A stretch of DNA of 40,409 bases, taken from contig SCRJ01000146.1 of NCBI GenBank assembly GCA_004298115.1, forward strand, positions 1 to 40,409. The letters are read 5' to 3'. Positions within the stretch are counted from its first letter, which is position 1; each line of letters begins with the position of its first letter. The notes under the pieces were generated by a model, which saw only the letters and a list, made by a program, of their open reading frames with translations, ran no database searches and was not told the origin of the DNA. The stretch is from Acidobacteriota bacterium. GTDB taxonomy: Bacteria > Acidobacteriota > Thermoanaerobaculia > Thermoanaerobaculales > Thermoanaerobaculaceae. Shown here one piece after another: positions 7,254-17,010 of the stretch. The translations under genes were made by a program, and so were the position numbers.

Positions 7254-9899
7254 ATGCATGATGCCTTTGCGGTGGTGGTGCGGGAGCGCGGCGTCGAGGA
7301 GCTTCGCCTCGAGACGAACGGGTTGAGGGTCCTCTTGCTGCCGGACGGGAGCGTGCCCGTGGTAGCGGTGTGCGTCGTCTACCACGTGGGCTCCCGCAAC
7401 GAGGCCGTTGGTCATACCGGGTCGACGCACCTGCTCGAGCACCTGATGTTCAAGGGGTCGCAGGCGTTCGACCCCGCTCGGGGGCGACCGGTCGCGCGCG
7501 TCCTCGAGCGCGTCGGCGCCGCCTTCAACGCCACCACGTGGTTCGACCGCACCAATTACTACGAGACGCTGCCGCCGGAGCACCTCTCGCTCGCGCTCGA
7601 GCTCGAGGCCGACCGCATGCGCGGCGCGCTGCTGCGCGAGGCGGACCTCGCCTCGGAGATGACCGTGGTCCGCAACGAGTTCGAGCGCGGCGAGAACGAC
7701 CCGTTCGACGTGCTGCTCAAGGAATCGTTCGCGGTCGCGTTCCGCGAGCACCCGTACCACCATCCGACGATCGGGTGGCGGAGCGACATCGAGGCGACCA
7801 CGATCGAACGCCTGCGGGCGTTCTACGACACCTTCTACTACCCGGACAACGCATCGCTGGTGCTGGTGGGCTCGTTCGACCGCGACGAGGCGCTGGCGCT
7901 CGTCGCCCGCCACTTCGGGCCGCTGCCGCGGGCGAGCCGGCCGGTGCCGGCGGTGGTGACGCGCGAGCCGCGTCAGGAAGGGGAGCGCCGCTTCATCGTG
8001 CGCCGGTCGGGCGAAGTCGGGTGGGTCGTGGTGTCGTGGCGCGTGCCCGAGGCCGCGCACGCCGACACGCATGCGCTCGCGGTGCTCGCCGACGCCCTCG
8101 GCGGCGGGGTGACGTCGCGGCTGCACCAGAAGTTGGTGGAGACGGGCCTCTGCCTCGACGTGCAGGCACTCGCCTGGCAGCTGCGCGATCCCGGCCTGTT
8201 CCAGGTGTTCGCCACCCTCAACCCGCCCACCGGGCACGCGAAGGTCGAGAAGATCATCCGCGCCGAGTTGGCGAAGGTGGTCGCGAAAGGACTCTGGAAG
8301 AGCGAGGTCCTGCGCGCCAGGGCGCAGGTGGAGGCGCAGACCGCGTTCCACCGCGACTCGCCGGCGCAGGTGGCGGCCGCGCTCACCGAGGCGATCTCGG
8401 CGGCGGACTGGCGCTTCTACCTCGACTACCCCGGCCGGATCAAGGCGGTCACGCGCGACGACGTGCAACGGGTTGCGGCGGCGACGTTCGTGGACGACGG
8501 CGCCTCGGTCGGGTACTTCATCCCGAAGAACGGCGGCGGCGCGGTGGCCCAGACGCGACCGGCCGCGGCCGCGCTCGCGCCCCGCCCGTGCCACTGGCGG
8601 AGCGAGATCTCGGCCCGGGTCGTCCAGGCCGAGCTGCCGGGCGGCGGCCGCCTGCTGCTGCTGCCGCGCCGCACGAACACCACGATCCACCTGCACGGCT
8701 CCCTGCTCGCCGGCCATGCGCTGGTCGAGCCTTCCGAGTGGACGGTGGCGTCGCTGGTCCCGGAGATGCTCGAGCGCGGGACCGCCCGGCACGGGCGCCT
8801 CGAGCTGGCGCGCATCACCGAGGACCGCGGCATCGAACTCGACGTGTCGGGGGACGGCTTCAACCCGATCGAGGTGTTCTGCGCGGCGCGCTGTCTGGCA
8901 CACCATCTCCCGCTCGTCCTCGAGCTGCTGACCGAGATGCTGCAGCAGCCGTCGTTTCCGGCGGAGGAGCTCGAGAAGCTGCGGGCGCTGCGCCTCGGGG
9001 AGCTGGCCCAGGCGCAAGAAGACACGTTCTACCGTGCGTTCGAGGCGTTCGCGCGGCTCACGTATCCGCCCGGGCACCCGTACCACCGGCGCCCGCTCGC
9101 CGAGCGGCGCGCGGGGCTGGAGCGGGCCACCCGCGACGACCTGGCCGGGGTGCACCGGCGGCTGTACGGGCCCGCATCGCTGGTGCTGGCGCTGGTCGGC
9201 GACTTCGAGCCGGCTTCGGTGGTCAAGCGCCTCGACGCCCTGTTGCGGCGGGGCGACGCGGGCTGCATCGCGATCCCCCCGGTGCCGAGGCGCGGCGCGG
9301 CCGATGTGGTCGCGGATGAGGCCATGGAAGCGATCCCGGACAAGCCGAACCTCGACGTGCTGCTCGGGCATCCGGGCGGTCTCCGGCGCGGCGACGATGA
9401 CTTCTTCGCCGCTGCGCTCGGAAACGCGGTGCTCGGCCAGTCCACGCTCTCGTCGCGCCTCGGCATGCGCCTGCGCGACCGTGAGGGCTTGACGTACGGC
9501 GTGATCTCCCGCTTCTTCGGCGCCTCGCTGCTCGACGGTCCATGGGCGGCGACGTTCTCGGTGGCCCCGGCCAACCTGGCGCAGGCGGTGGCGGCGGCGC
9601 GCGAGGAGATCGCGCGGTTCGTAACCGAGGGGCCGAGCGAGCAGGAGTTGGACGACGAACGGGCGGCGATGGCCGGGTCCTACCGCGTCGGCCTCGCCAC
9701 TCCGGGAGGGCAGGCGCGGGAGCTGGTACGCCTGGCTCGCCACGGGCTGGCGGTCGAGGAGATGGATCGGATCCCGGAGAGGGTGCTGGCAACCGGCCGC
9801 GCCGAGGTCGTGGCGGCGGTGCGAAGCCACATCGTCCCCGAGCGCCTCTGCCTGGCGGTCGCCGGCAGCGTCGTTGCAAACCCCCGGGCCGACGGCTAG
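7254..9899 (+). CDS. M16-family zinc metallopeptidase, two-halved (pitrilysin/PqqL-like)
   Basis: An 881-residue protein with two M16 halves. The N-terminal half carries the inverted zinc motif HxxEH (His59-Leu-Leu-Glu62-His63), with a distal Glu in [15 protein letters not shown]. The C-terminal half (from about residue 440) lacks a zinc motif but keeps the conserved Arg-Tyr pair in [11 protein letters not shown], used to bind the substrate C-terminus. This is the arrangement of single-chain M16 peptidases. No signal peptide is visible, so it is probably cytosolic, although many relatives are periplasmic. The ATG at 7254 has a GGAGAG 11 bp upstream. It starts 32 bp from the divergent threonine aldolase and ends 12 bp before recN. 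The peptide substrate is unknown. Confidence 0.88.
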   Translation: MHDAFAVVVRERGVEELRLETNGLRVLLLPDGSVPVVAVCVVYHVGSRNEAVGHTGSTHLLEHLMFKGSQAFDPARGRPVARVLERVGAAFNATTWFDRTNYYETLPPEHLSLALELEADRMRGALLREADLASEMTVVRNEFERGENDPFDVLLKESFAVAFREHPYHHPTIGWRSDIEATTIERLRAFYDTFYYPDNASLVLVGSFDRDEALALVARHFGPLPRASRPVPAVVTREPRQEGERRFIVRRSGEVGWVVVSWRVPEAAHADTHALAVLADALGGGVTSRLHQKLVETGLCLDVQALAWQLRDPGLFQVFATLNPPTGHAKVEKIIRAELAKVVAKGLWKSEVLRARAQVEAQTAFHRDSPAQVAAALTEAISAADWRFYLDYPGRIKAVTRDDVQRVAAATFVDDGASVGYFIPKNGGGAVAQTRPAAAALAPRPCHWRSEISARVVQAELPGGGRLLLLPRRTNTTIHLHGSLLAGHALVEPSEWTVASLVPEMLERGTARHGRLELARITEDRGIELDVSGDGFNPIEVFCAARCLAHHLPLVLELLTEMLQQPSFPAEELEKLRALRLGELAQAQEDTFYRAFEAFARLTYPPGHPYHRRPLAERRAGLERATRDDLAGVHRRLYGPASLVLALVGDFEPASVVKRLDALLRRGDAGCIAIPPVPRRGAADVVADEAMEAIPDKPNLDVLLGHPGGLRRGDDDFFAAALGNAVLGQSTLSSRLGMRLRDREGLTYGVISRFFGASLLDGPWAATFSVAPANLAQAVAAAREEIARFVTEGPSEQELDDERAAMAGSYRVGLATPGGQARELVRLARHGLAVEEMDRIPERVLATGRAEVVAAVRSHIVPERLCLAVAGSVVANPRADG

Positions 9900-9911
9900 C
9901 ATCGTCGCACC

Positions 9912-11615
9912 ATGCTACGCGAGCTGGAGGTTCGCGACCTCGGGATCATCGAAAAGGTCAAGCTGCAGCTCCCCGCGGGCTTCATCGTTCTGACGGGCGA
10001 AACCGGGGCGGGAAAATCGTTGCTGGTGCAGTCGCTGCAGCTCCTGGCCGGCGAGCGCGCCGACGCCGAGGCGGTGCGCTCGGGCAGCGAGCGGTTGCTG
10101 GTGGAGGGGTGTTTCGCCGCGCCGGGGGACGCCGGGGCGCGGGAGTTGCTGGCCGAACTCGGCGTGGACGGCGGCGACGACCTCGTGCTGCGGCGCGAGG
10201 TCTCGGCGGCCGGACGCTCACGCGCCTGGGTCAACGACGTGACGGTCACGGTCGGCGCGCTGCAGCGCCTCGCGCCGTACCTGCTGGCGATCCACGGCCA
10301 GCACGAGCAGCGCGGCCTGACCGACCCGGCCGCGCACATCGCGCTGATCGACGCGGCCGGCGGCCTCGCGGCCGAACGGGAGCAGGTGGCGGCGGCGTTC
10401 GCGGCGTGGCAGGAGACCCGGGCGCGCCTCGAGTCGCAGCGTCGTGCCCTCGCGACTCGCCGCGACCGCCTCGACGTGATCGCGTTTCAGGCGCGCGAGA
10501 TCGACGAGGCGCGTCCGCAGCCGGGCGAGGAGGAGACCCTCCGGGAGGAGCGCGCGTTCCTGCAGCACGCCGAGCGCATCGGCGAGCTGGTGGCGGCGGC
10601 GTTGGCGGCGCTCGGTGGCGACGGCGGCGCCGTGGCGATGGCCCGCGCCGCCCGCGCGGTGCGGGAGCTGCAGGGGCTCGGGATCGGGGTCGGCGAGACC
10701 GCGGCGGAACTCGAGCAGGCGCAGGTGCTGGCCGAAGAGGCCGAACGCGCCGTACAGGGCCTCACGGACCGCGTGCGGCCCGCGCCGCAGCGCCTCGAAG
10801 AGGTCGAGGGCCGGTTGGCGGCGCTGGAACGGCTGGCGCGCAAGTACGGCGGAAGCCTCGCGGCGGTGCTCGAGCACCGCGCGGGCCTGCAGACGGAGCG
10901 GGACCAGCTCGAGGACGTCGAGGACGACATCGCCCGCCTTGCCGAGGCGGGCGGCGCCCTGGCGGCGCGCTACCTGGAGCTGGCGCGGGGTCTGTCGCGG
11001 AAACGCGTTGCGGCGGCCGAGCGCTTCTCGGCGCAGGTCGTCGAGGTGCTCAAGGGCCTCGGCATCCCGCGCGGCCGGCTGCGGCTCGCACTCGGTCTGC
11101 GCACGTCTCCGGCGGGACCGCTCGAGGTGGACGGGGTCAAGGTCGAGCCGGGGGCGGACGGCATCGACGCCGGCGAGTTCGAGCTCTCCTCCAATCCCGG
11201 CGAGGCGCTCCGCCCGATGGCGCGCATCGCCTCCGGGGGTGAGCTGTCGCGGATCCACCTCGCGATGCGGACCGTGTTGCGCGACTCGCTCGTGCGGCGC
11301 GGCACGCTCACGCTGCTGTTCGACGAGGTCGACGCCGGGATCGGCGGTAACGTCGCGGACGAGCTCGGCGCGCTCCTCGCCGCGCTCGGGAAGCGCGATC
11401 AGGTGTTGGTCGTCACCCACTTGCCGCAGGTTGCGGGCCGCGCCGCCGAGCACTTCCTCGTGCGCAAGGAAACGGCCCGCGGGCGCACCGTGACGCGGGT
11501 CGAACGGGTGGCGGCCGACGAGCGAGTCGACGAGCTGGTGCGGATGCTGGGGGGCGGGGCGCCGACCCCGGCGGCCCGCCAGCACGCGCGCGAGCTCATC
11601 AAGACGCCGGGATGA
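9912..11615 (+). CDS. recN: DNA repair protein RecN
   Basis: A 567-residue SMC-like ATPase of double-strand-break repair, close to the usual 550-560. The Walker A motif GETGAGKS is at 29-36. The Q-loop region is IHGQHEQRGL. Two coiled-coil arms fill about residues 150-350. The ABC signature is ASGGELSRIHLAMR, followed by Walker B LLFDEVDAGIGG and the switch His in VVTHLPQVA. It acts in the cytosol on DNA ends with RecA. It starts 12 bp after the M16 gene and overlaps the next gene by 4 bp (ATGA), so it is probably co-transcribed with it. Confidence 0.96.
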   Translation: MLRELEVRDLGIIEKVKLQLPAGFIVLTGETGAGKSLLVQSLQLLAGERADAEAVRSGSERLLVEGCFAAPGDAGARELLAELGVDGGDDLVLRREVSAAGRSRAWVNDVTVTVGALQRLAPYLLAIHGQHEQRGLTDPAAHIALIDAAGGLAAEREQVAAAFAAWQETRARLESQRRALATRRDRLDVIAFQAREIDEARPQPGEEETLREERAFLQHAERIGELVAAALAALGGDGGAVAMARAARAVRELQGLGIGVGETAAELEQAQVLAEEAERAVQGLTDRVRPAPQRLEEVEGRLAALERLARKYGGSLAAVLEHRAGLQTERDQLEDVEDDIARLAEAGGALAARYLELARGLSRKRVAAAERFSAQVVEVLKGLGIPRGRLRLALGLRTSPAGPLEVDGVKVEPGADGIDAGEFELSSNPGEALRPMARIASGGELSRIHLAMRTVLRDSLVRRGTLTLLFDEVDAGIGGNVADELGALLAALGKRDQVLVVTHLPQVAGRAAEHFLVRKETARGRTVTRVERVAADERVDELVRMLGGGAPTPAARQHARELIKTPG

Positions 11616-12229
11616 ACCGCCTGCCGTTCACCGCCGCGAGTCACCTGGCCGCCGCAGCGGACGCCGTGCGCAGCGCGCTGGCCGTCCATGGCGTGGTCGG
11701 CATCCCCACCGAGACGTTCTACGGCCTGGCGGTGCGCCCCGACGACACGGCGGCGGTGCGCCGGGTCCTCGCTCTCAAGGCCCGCCCGGCCGACAAGGCC
11801 CTCCTCGTGGTGGGAGCGTCGGTGGCCCAGCTCGCGTCGTGGGTCCACCTCTCCTCGCGGTGGTGGGCGCGCCTCGAGGCGGTCTGGCCGGCGCCGGTGA
11901 CGGTGGTGTTGCCGGGCGCGCGGGCGGCGGCCGCAACCGGCGCCGGGACGCTGGCGGTGCGGGTCCCGGCGAGCCCCCTGCTCCGCGCCCTGCTCGCCGA
12001 GGTGGGCCCGCTCACGGCGACCTCCGCGAACGCCAGCGGGTTGCCCGCGTGCACCCAACCGGACGACGTCGCCCGCACCCTGGGCCACGGCCTCGAGCTG
12101 CTCCTCGACGGGGGGCCGACGCCCGGCGGGGCGGCGACGACGCTGCTCGACCTTACGTCCGACCCGCCCATCGTCCTCCGCCAGGGGGCGTGGAAGCCAC
12201 CGGTGAGCTGGGGCGTGAAGGCGACTTGA
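11612..12229 (+). CDS. L-threonylcarbamoyladenylate synthase (TsaC/Sua5/YrdC family)
   Basis: A 205-residue YrdC-fold protein that makes threonylcarbamoyl-AMP from threonine, bicarbonate and ATP for the t6A37 modification of ANN-decoding tRNAs. The conserved PTETFYGL is at 32-39, the KxR motif is Lys56-Ala-Arg58, and the SANASG loop is at 138-143. It is the short TsaC form with no Sua5 C-terminal domain. Its ATG overlaps the recN stop codon (ATGA), giving translational coupling. Confidence 0.92.
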   Translation: MNRLPFTAASHLAAAADAVRSALAVHGVVGIPTETFYGLAVRPDDTAAVRRVLALKARPADKALLVVGASVAQLASWVHLSSRWWARLEAVWPAPVTVVLPGARAAAATGAGTLAVRVPASPLLRALLAEVGPLTATSANASGLPACTQPDDVARTLGHGLELLLDGGPTPGGAATTLLDLTSDPPIVLRQGAWKPPVSWGVKAT

Positions 12230-12505
12230 AGTTTCCGCAGATTTTGCGGAAAAGCTTGCGGAAAACCCGGTCGGACGCCCGCAAACCCCCCCTGTCTCAA
12301 CGGGTTATGCATCGTGCACTGCCGCCAGTGCGGCTGTACAAGGTATTGCAGCAACGTGGTTTGCGTGTATGGCGTGGAGATTGTGCCACTTGCCCGTCGC
12401 GACCCGAGCGGCCGTTCCACAGGACTTCCCGGCCGGCGCGCGGCGGTGGCTCGTTGCCCAAGGCGGCTGTGTGTGTTAGCGTGACCGCCCTGAACGGAGG
12501 AAGCG
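12230..12505. other. 276-bp intergenic region with two hairpins
   Basis: No gene is seen. Right after the TsaC stop, TTTCCGCA (12232-12239) can pair with either of two identical right arms, TGCGGAAA at 12245-12252 (5-nt loop) or at 12257-12264. A second perfect hairpin, GCACTG-CCGC-CAGTGC, is at 12316-12331. No T-run follows either. A weak promoter candidate (TTGCCC at 12454, TAGCGT at 12477, 17-bp spacer) could serve the carbonic anhydrase and HisRS genes. The stretch is less GC-rich than its neighbours. Confidence 0.45.
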
Positions 12506-13066
12506 GTGAGGATCAGACCCTTTGCCGGCAAGGAGCCCCGCTTCGGGGAGCGGGTGTTCGTGGCCGCGACCGCGGCCGTGGTGGGTGACGTCGAGCTGGC
12601 GGACGACGTGAGCGTCTGGTACGGCGCCGTCCTGCGCGCCGACCTGCAGGAGATCCGCATCGGGGCCCGCTCGAACATCCAGGACAACGCGGTCGTCCAC
12701 GTCGACGAGCCCGATTTTCCGGTCCACGTGGCGGAGGACGTCACCGTCGGGCACGCGGCCGTGCTTCACGGCTGCCGCGTCGAGCGCGGGGCACTGGTGG
12801 GGATGCACGCGACGGTGCTCAACGGCGCCGTCATCGGCGAGGAGGCGGTCGTGGCCGCCGGCGCCCTCGTGCCGCCGGGCATGGCGGTCCCGCCGCGCAG
12901 CCTGGCGGCGGGCGTGCCGGCCAGGGTGCGGCGGGAGGTGACGGCCGAGGAGGTCGCGCACATGCAGCGCGGCGTCCGCAGCTACCTTCAGCTCAAAACC
13001 CGGTCCCTGGCGGACGACGGCGAGCGCTCGCTCGACGACCCCGGGGCGTGGGGGAGGCGCGGATGA
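12506..13066 (+). CDS. gamma-class carbonic anhydrase family protein
   Basis: A 186-residue left-handed beta-helix protein with hexapeptide repeats. The three zinc-ligand histidines expected in gamma carbonic anhydrases are present: His65 (NAVVHVD), His83 and His88 (VGHAAVLHGC). The Arg-Asp pair in LRADL and the Gln/Asp of NIQDN match the trimer interface and active-site region. It most resembles the YrdA/CamH-type short proteins, many of which have weak or untested activity; reversible CO2 hydration is the family role. The start is GTG 12506 with GGAGG five bases upstream. It overlaps hisS by 4 bp (ATGA). Confidence 0.88.
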   Translation: MRIRPFAGKEPRFGERVFVAATAAVVGDVELADDVSVWYGAVLRADLQEIRIGARSNIQDNAVVHVDEPDFPVHVAEDVTVGHAAVLHGCRVERGALVGMHATVLNGAVIGEEAVVAAGALVPPGMAVPPRSLAAGVPARVRREVTAEEVAHMQRGVRSYLQLKTRSLADDGERSLDDPGAWGRRG

Positions 13067-14349
13067 TCCAGCGGCCGCGTGGCACCCGCGACCTGCTGCC
13101 GCCCGAGAGCCGTCTCTGGCAGGCCGTCGAGGCGGTCGCCCGGGAGGTGTTCGGCTCGTTCGGCGGGGCGGAGATCCGCACCCCGCTGTTCGAGGCGACC
13201 GAGCTGTTCGTCCGCTCGGTGGGCGAGACCACCGACATCGTGCACAAGGAGATGTATACCTTTCCCGACCGCAAGGGACGCTCGCTCACGTTGCGGCCGG
13301 AGGGGACCGCCGGCGTCGCCCGGGCGTGGCTCGAGAACCGTCTCGGCGAGCGCACGCAGCCGCTGCGCATGTACTACATCGGCCCGATGTTCAGGTACGA
13401 GCGGATGCAGCACGGGCGGTACCGCCAGTTCTCCCAGATCGGTCTCGAGATCGTCGGGGCCGACACGCCCCTGGCCGACGCGGAGCTGCTCGCGGCGATG
13501 CACGAGTTCTTTCTTCGTCTCGGCTTCGACGACCTCGAAATCCACCTCAACAACCTCGGCGACCCCGAGGATCGCGCCCGCTACCAGGACGTCATCCGCG
13601 CCGCCCTGGAGCCGCGCCGGAGCGAGCTTTGCGCCGACTGCCAGCGCCGCCTGGAGGAGAACCCGCTGCGCGTCCTCGACTGCAAGGTGCCGTCGTGCCA
13701 GGTCGTGGCCGCCGACGTCCCCGCGCTCGACGACGTGGCGGGGGAGGCCTCACGCCGGCACGTGGCGCAGGTGGAAGCGCAGCTGCGGCGGCTGGGCATC
13801 CCGTACGTCCGCAACCGGCGCCTGGTGCGCGGTCTCGACTATTACCTGCGGACCGTGTTCGAGGTGGTGTCGCCCCGGCTCGGGACGAACGCCGTGCTGT
13901 GCGGTGGCGGCCGCTACGACCGCCTGATCGCCGACCTTGGCGGCCCGGCCGTTCCGGGCGTCGGCTTCGCCATCGGCGAGGACCGCCTCGTGGAGGTCCT
14001 CCCGGCGGGCTTCAAGGCTGCCGCGCTGGGCACCCCGGCGGTCTACCTCGTGCCGCTCGGAGACGCGGCGGGGACGGCCGCGCTGGAGCTGGCGCGCAAC
14101 TGGGTGCGGGCGGGCGTGCCCGTCGAGGTCGAGATCACCGGACGCTCGCTCAAGGCGGCGCTGAAGCGGGCCGACCGCGACGGCTTTCGGGTCGTGGCGA
14201 TGCTCGGGGATGACGAGCTGGCCGCGGGCACGGTGACCGTTCGCGACCTCGCCGCCGCGACCCAGACTGCGGTCGCGTTCGCGGCGGTGCCCGCCTTCTG
14301 GCGGGGACTGCCGGCGCCCGCCGCCGGCCGCGAGGGGGAACGCTCGTAG
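13063..14349 (+). CDS. hisS: histidyl-tRNA synthetase
   Basis: A class II aminoacyl-tRNA synthetase that charges tRNA-His, about 428 residues with the ATG at 13063, the normal size. It opens with RPRGTRDLLPPE (motif 1 region), has motif 2 in MFRYERMQHGRYRQF, the HisA motif RRLVRGLDYY, and GGGRYD. The C-terminal anticodon-binding domain (about residues 330-420) is present, which argues against the regulatory paralogue HisZ. I prefer ATG 13063 over GTG 13048 because GGGAGG precedes it and it overlaps the upstream stop as ATGA. Confidence 0.95.
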   Translation: MIQRPRGTRDLLPPESRLWQAVEAVAREVFGSFGGAEIRTPLFEATELFVRSVGETTDIVHKEMYTFPDRKGRSLTLRPEGTAGVARAWLENRLGERTQPLRMYYIGPMFRYERMQHGRYRQFSQIGLEIVGADTPLADAELLAAMHEFFLRLGFDDLEIHLNNLGDPEDRARYQDVIRAALEPRRSELCADCQRRLEENPLRVLDCKVPSCQVVAADVPALDDVAGEASRRHVAQVEAQLRRLGIPYVRNRRLVRGLDYYLRTVFEVVSPRLGTNAVLCGGGRYDRLIADLGGPAVPGVGFAIGEDRLVEVLPAGFKAAALGTPAVYLVPLGDAAGTAALELARNWVRAGVPVEVEITGRSLKAALKRADRDGFRVVAMLGDDELAAGTVTVRDLAAATQTAVAFAAVPAFWRGLPAPAAGREGERS

Positions 14350-14378
14350 GGGAGGGAAAGGGGCGCGGCTCGCGGGGG

Positions 14379-14384
14379 TACAAT
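14379..14384 (+). promoter_or_regulatory. -10-like box TACAAT just before the POT transporter
   Basis: TACAAT ends 6 nt before the GTG start at 14391 and no ribosome-binding site lies between. This is the same layout as the TATCAT boxes before the ltaE, RpiB-DeoC and 26082 genes and fits a leaderless transcript. No -35 box is recognisable. Confidence 0.4.
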
Positions 14385-14390
14385 CCGCCG

Positions 14391-15716
14391 GTGCGCGCGA
14401 GGCTCTTTCGCCAGCTCCCCGGGACGCTCTACTCCGCGGTCGTCATGGAGCTGTTCGAGCGGCTCGCCTACTACGGGATGGTGCTGGTGCTCGGGATCTA
14501 CCTGGTCCAGCGCATCGGCATCCGGCCGGACCTCTACGGGACGGTGTACGGGGTCTTCACCGGCGCGCTCTACCTGCTGCCGCTCTTCGCCGGGGCGCTC
14601 GCCGACCGCTTCGGGTACAAGCCGGCTCTCGCCATCGCGTTTGCGACCTTGACCGCCGGCTACACCCTCCTCGGCAGCACCGCACGCTTCCCGCTGATCT
14701 GCGTGGCGCTCGGGCTGATCGCCGTCGGCGGGTCGATCGTCAAGCCGACGATCTCCGGCACGGTGACCCGCACCACCGAGGAGGGCACGACGAGGCCCGT
14801 CGGCTTCGGGCTGTACTACATGGTGATCAACGCGGGCGGGCTGATCGGGCCGGTGATCGCCGCCCAGGTCCGCAACCGGACCGAGTTCCGCTACGTGTTC
14901 TGGGTATCCGCCGCCGCATGCTCGCTCATGCTCGCGCAGGCGCTGGTGGCGTTCCGGGAACCGGTCAGCGCCGGGGAGCGCGGGAGCGGCAAGAGCATCG
15001 GCCGGGTGCTCGCCGACATGGTGCTGGTCCTCGGCAACTGGCGCTTCGTGCTCCTGCTGATCATCTTCTCCGGCTTTTGGGGGATGATCAACGTGCTGTT
15101 CGGTTTCATGCCGCTGTTCGTCGACGCCTTTTCGAACCTGGCCGCGGTGGAGTCGGCGATCGACCGCGTCGTGCCGCTGACTCCGTGGGCCGGCCACTGG
15201 CTCAACCCCGAGGTGTTCGTCTCCCTCGACGCTCTCCTGATCGTACTGCTGCAGGCGGCCGTGAGCTTCGCGACGCGGCGCTGGCGCACGCTGAGCGCAA
15301 TGCTGGTGGGGACGACGGTGTGCACGGCCGCCTGGGCGCTGCCGGCCGTGTCGCGGGTCGCCGCCGTGGTCGCCGTCGGGATCGCCGTCTGGTCGTTGGG
15401 AGAGATGACCTGCTCGGCCCGCTATTTCGAGTACTGCGGCTCGATCGCCCCGCGCGACCAGGTGGCGGTGTACCTCGGCTACTCGTTCCTGTCGATCTTC
15501 CTCGGCAACCTCTACTCGGGACCGTGGGCCGGGTTCCTCTATCAGAAATGCGTCACCGACCGGGTCGGCGCGCACCTGCAACCGCAGTTCATCCATTTCT
15601 TCGCGGGCGTGATGCTGATGGGGGCGCTGGCGGCGGCGGGTCTGGCGGTCTACGGCGCCGTCGTGGCGCCGACGGCCACCGCCCGCGAGACGGAGGCCGG
15701 CGCGGCGTCGCGGTAG
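14391..15716 (+). CDS. POT/PTR2-family proton-coupled transporter
   Basis: A 441-residue major-facilitator protein with about 12 helices. The POT signature is clear: ELFERLAYYGM in helix 1 contains the ExxER proton-coupling motif, and the second signature is seen as GFGLYYMVINAGGLIGP. The family imports di- and tripeptides, and sometimes nitrate or other small compounds, with protons. It is slightly shorter than typical bacterial POT proteins (about 490). The start GTG 14391 lacks a ribosome-binding site. The 3' end overlaps the tail of the convergent DUF4013 gene by 67 bp. Confidence 0.85.
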   Translation: MRARLFRQLPGTLYSAVVMELFERLAYYGMVLVLGIYLVQRIGIRPDLYGTVYGVFTGALYLLPLFAGALADRFGYKPALAIAFATLTAGYTLLGSTARFPLICVALGLIAVGGSIVKPTISGTVTRTTEEGTTRPVGFGLYYMVINAGGLIGPVIAAQVRNRTEFRYVFWVSAAACSLMLAQALVAFREPVSAGERGSGKSIGRVLADMVLVLGNWRFVLLLIIFSGFWGMINVLFGFMPLFVDAFSNLAAVESAIDRVVPLTPWAGHWLNPEVFVSLDALLIVLLQAAVSFATRRWRTLSAMLVGTTVCTAAWALPAVSRVAAVVAVGIAVWSLGEMTCSARYFEYCGSIAPRDQVAVYLGYSFLSIFLGNLYSGPWAGFLYQKCVTDRVGAHLQPQFIHFFAGVMLMGALAAAGLAVYGAVVAPTATARETEAGAASR

Positions 15717-16414
15717 ACCGTCGCGAAGGCGTAGACGCCGACGCAGTGGGCCGCGAAGCGGGTGGCGAAGATCCCGGCGCAGCAGAGGAGCAACCCGAAC
15801 TGGGCGACGATCTCGGCGGCGATCGCGACGAGGAACGCGAGCAGGTAGGGCCCGAGGTTGCGTCCGATCATCGCCGTGACGCGGTCCACATCGAACGCAC
15901 AGGCGGCGTTGCGGCCAACGATGGCGCTCAGGAGACCGGCCGGAAGGTACAGGATCGTCGCCAGCGCCGCCGGTGGCCCGACGAGGATCACCGGCAGCCA
16001 CGCCATCGCGGTGTTCGTCAGCGACATCACCAGCAGCGCGAGGCCCGCGGTGACCGCAGCCGCGGGCAGCCACAGCGCCATCGCGATGAGCCAGAGCTTG
16101 AGCCCCTCGACGAGGTCCTCGGCGGGCTGGTCCCAGGCCGGGAGGCCGGCGGGGCGGCCGCTCGTACCGTCCAGGGCGACGCGCCGGAGGTAGCCGAGGA
16201 CCAGGAAGCGAGCGGCGAGCGCGACGAGCACCGCAACCGGCAGCAGCGTCAGGCCGGGGCGGGGCAGGAGACGGTGCCCGTGGCCGAAGATCCCGGCGAT
16301 CGTCGGCAAGAGAAGCAACACCGGCAGCCCCTCGAGCGCGGCGCCCACCAGAACGCGCCGGAGCCACGCCGGGTGGCGGAACGGAGCCGCAAAACTTCGC
16401 GAAATCTCGGTCAC
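15650..16414 (-). CDS. DUF4013-like polytopic membrane protein
   Basis: A 254-residue membrane protein with about six hydrophobic segments (for example LEGLPVLLLLPTIAGIF and LLAFLVAIAAEIVAQFGLLL). The pattern of paired helices, an LVEGLKLWLIAMALWLP segment and the C-terminal VGVYAFATVYRDA resembles DUF4013 proteins; function unknown. The start is probably GTG 16414, with no clear ribosome-binding site. The last 67 bp overlap the tail of the POT gene on the other strand. The neighbours give no functional clue. Confidence 0.65.
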   Translation of the reverse strand: MTEISRSFAAPFRHPAWLRRVLVGAALEGLPVLLLLPTIAGIFGHGHRLLPRPGLTLLPVAVLVALAARFLVLGYLRRVALDGTSGRPAGLPAWDQPAEDLVEGLKLWLIAMALWLPAAAVTAGLALLVMSLTNTAMAWLPVILVGPPAALATILYLPAGLLSAIVGRNAACAFDVDRVTAMIGRNLGPYLLAFLVAIAAEIVAQFGLLLCCAGIFATRFAAHCVGVYAFATVYRDAAPASVSRAVAVGATTAP

Positions 16415-16541
16415 GCTTGACGGTACGCACTCATTCGGCCAAAGTTTCCCGACGCAGCGTTTGCAGGCGGGTGTGATCGTGGCCGCGAGCGTCGACCGTC
16501 TCCGGCCGGAGCCGACGGCGCCGCGGTCCTTGGAGGGCGGG

Positions 16542-17003
16542 GTGTTGGAACGGGTGGTGTCCGGCGGTCAGACCGGGGTGGATCGGGCGGCCCTCGACGT
16601 CGCGATGACCCTCGGGATCGCGTGCGGCGGCTGGTGTCCGCGTGGGCGGCGCGCCGAAGATGGCCCCATCCCCGCGCGCTACCCACTCCAGGAAACGCCT
16701 GGTGCCGCGTACCCGGAGCGGACGGCAGAAAACGTCCGCGGGTCCGACGCCACCCTGGTTCTGACCCTCGGGAAGCCCCGCGGCGGCACCGCGCTCACGG
16801 TCGGGCTCGCGCGCCGGGCCGGGACGCCCGTGCTCGTCGTGGATCTGGGGGCCGACGCCCCCACCGCGGCCGAAGTCCGCGCCTGGCTCGATCTGGCGAG
16901 GGTGCGCACCCTCAACGTCGCCGGTCCGCGCGAGAGCGAGCACCCCGGCATCCACGCCCGGGCGACCCACTTCCTCCTCCAGATCCTCTCACCAAAAGAG
17001 TAA
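16542..17003 (+). CDS. putative molybdenum carrier (SLOG/YpsA-like Rossmann protein)
   Basis: A 153-residue protein of the 'putative molybdenum carrier' family, related to the SLOG superfamily of nucleotide-binding Rossmann proteins. The signature VSGGQTGVDRAALDVA opens the protein. GGWCPRGRRAEDGPIP and YPERTAENVRGSDATLVLT follow in the expected order. The family name comes from one characterised molybdate-binding protein, and the general role is untested. I chose GTG 16542 because GGAGGG lies four bases upstream and the signature starts seven residues later; an upstream start at 16461 would add an Arg/Pro-rich stretch. The stop codon TAA lies at the left edge of a palindromic repeat. Confidence 0.8.
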   Translation: MLERVVSGGQTGVDRAALDVAMTLGIACGGWCPRGRRAEDGPIPARYPLQETPGAAYPERTAENVRGSDATLVLTLGKPRGGTALTVGLARRAGTPVLVVDLGADAPTAAEVRAWLDLARVRTLNVAGPRESEHPGIHARATHFLLQILSPKE

Positions 17004-17010
17004 TTTTTGT

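Noticed and set aside
7218-9902. 894-codon minus-strand open frame
   Set aside because: It is fully antisense to the M16 peptidase, which has clear zinc motifs. The antisense frame is low-complexity Arg/Ala/Asp/His, as expected in GC-rich DNA.
13063-14349. HisZ, regulatory subunit of ATP phosphoribosyltransferase
   Set aside because: The C-terminal anticodon-binding domain and both histidine-recognition motifs are present, and no hisG lies nearby.
14043-16430. 795-codon minus-strand open frame
   Set aside because: It crosses hisS, the POT gene and the DUF4013 gene in wrong frames; composition is Arg/Gly/Pro-rich with no domains.
16461-16541. N-terminal extension of the molybdenum-carrier protein
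   Set aside because: The extra 27 residues lack family similarity; GTG 16542 has a well-placed GGAGGG.
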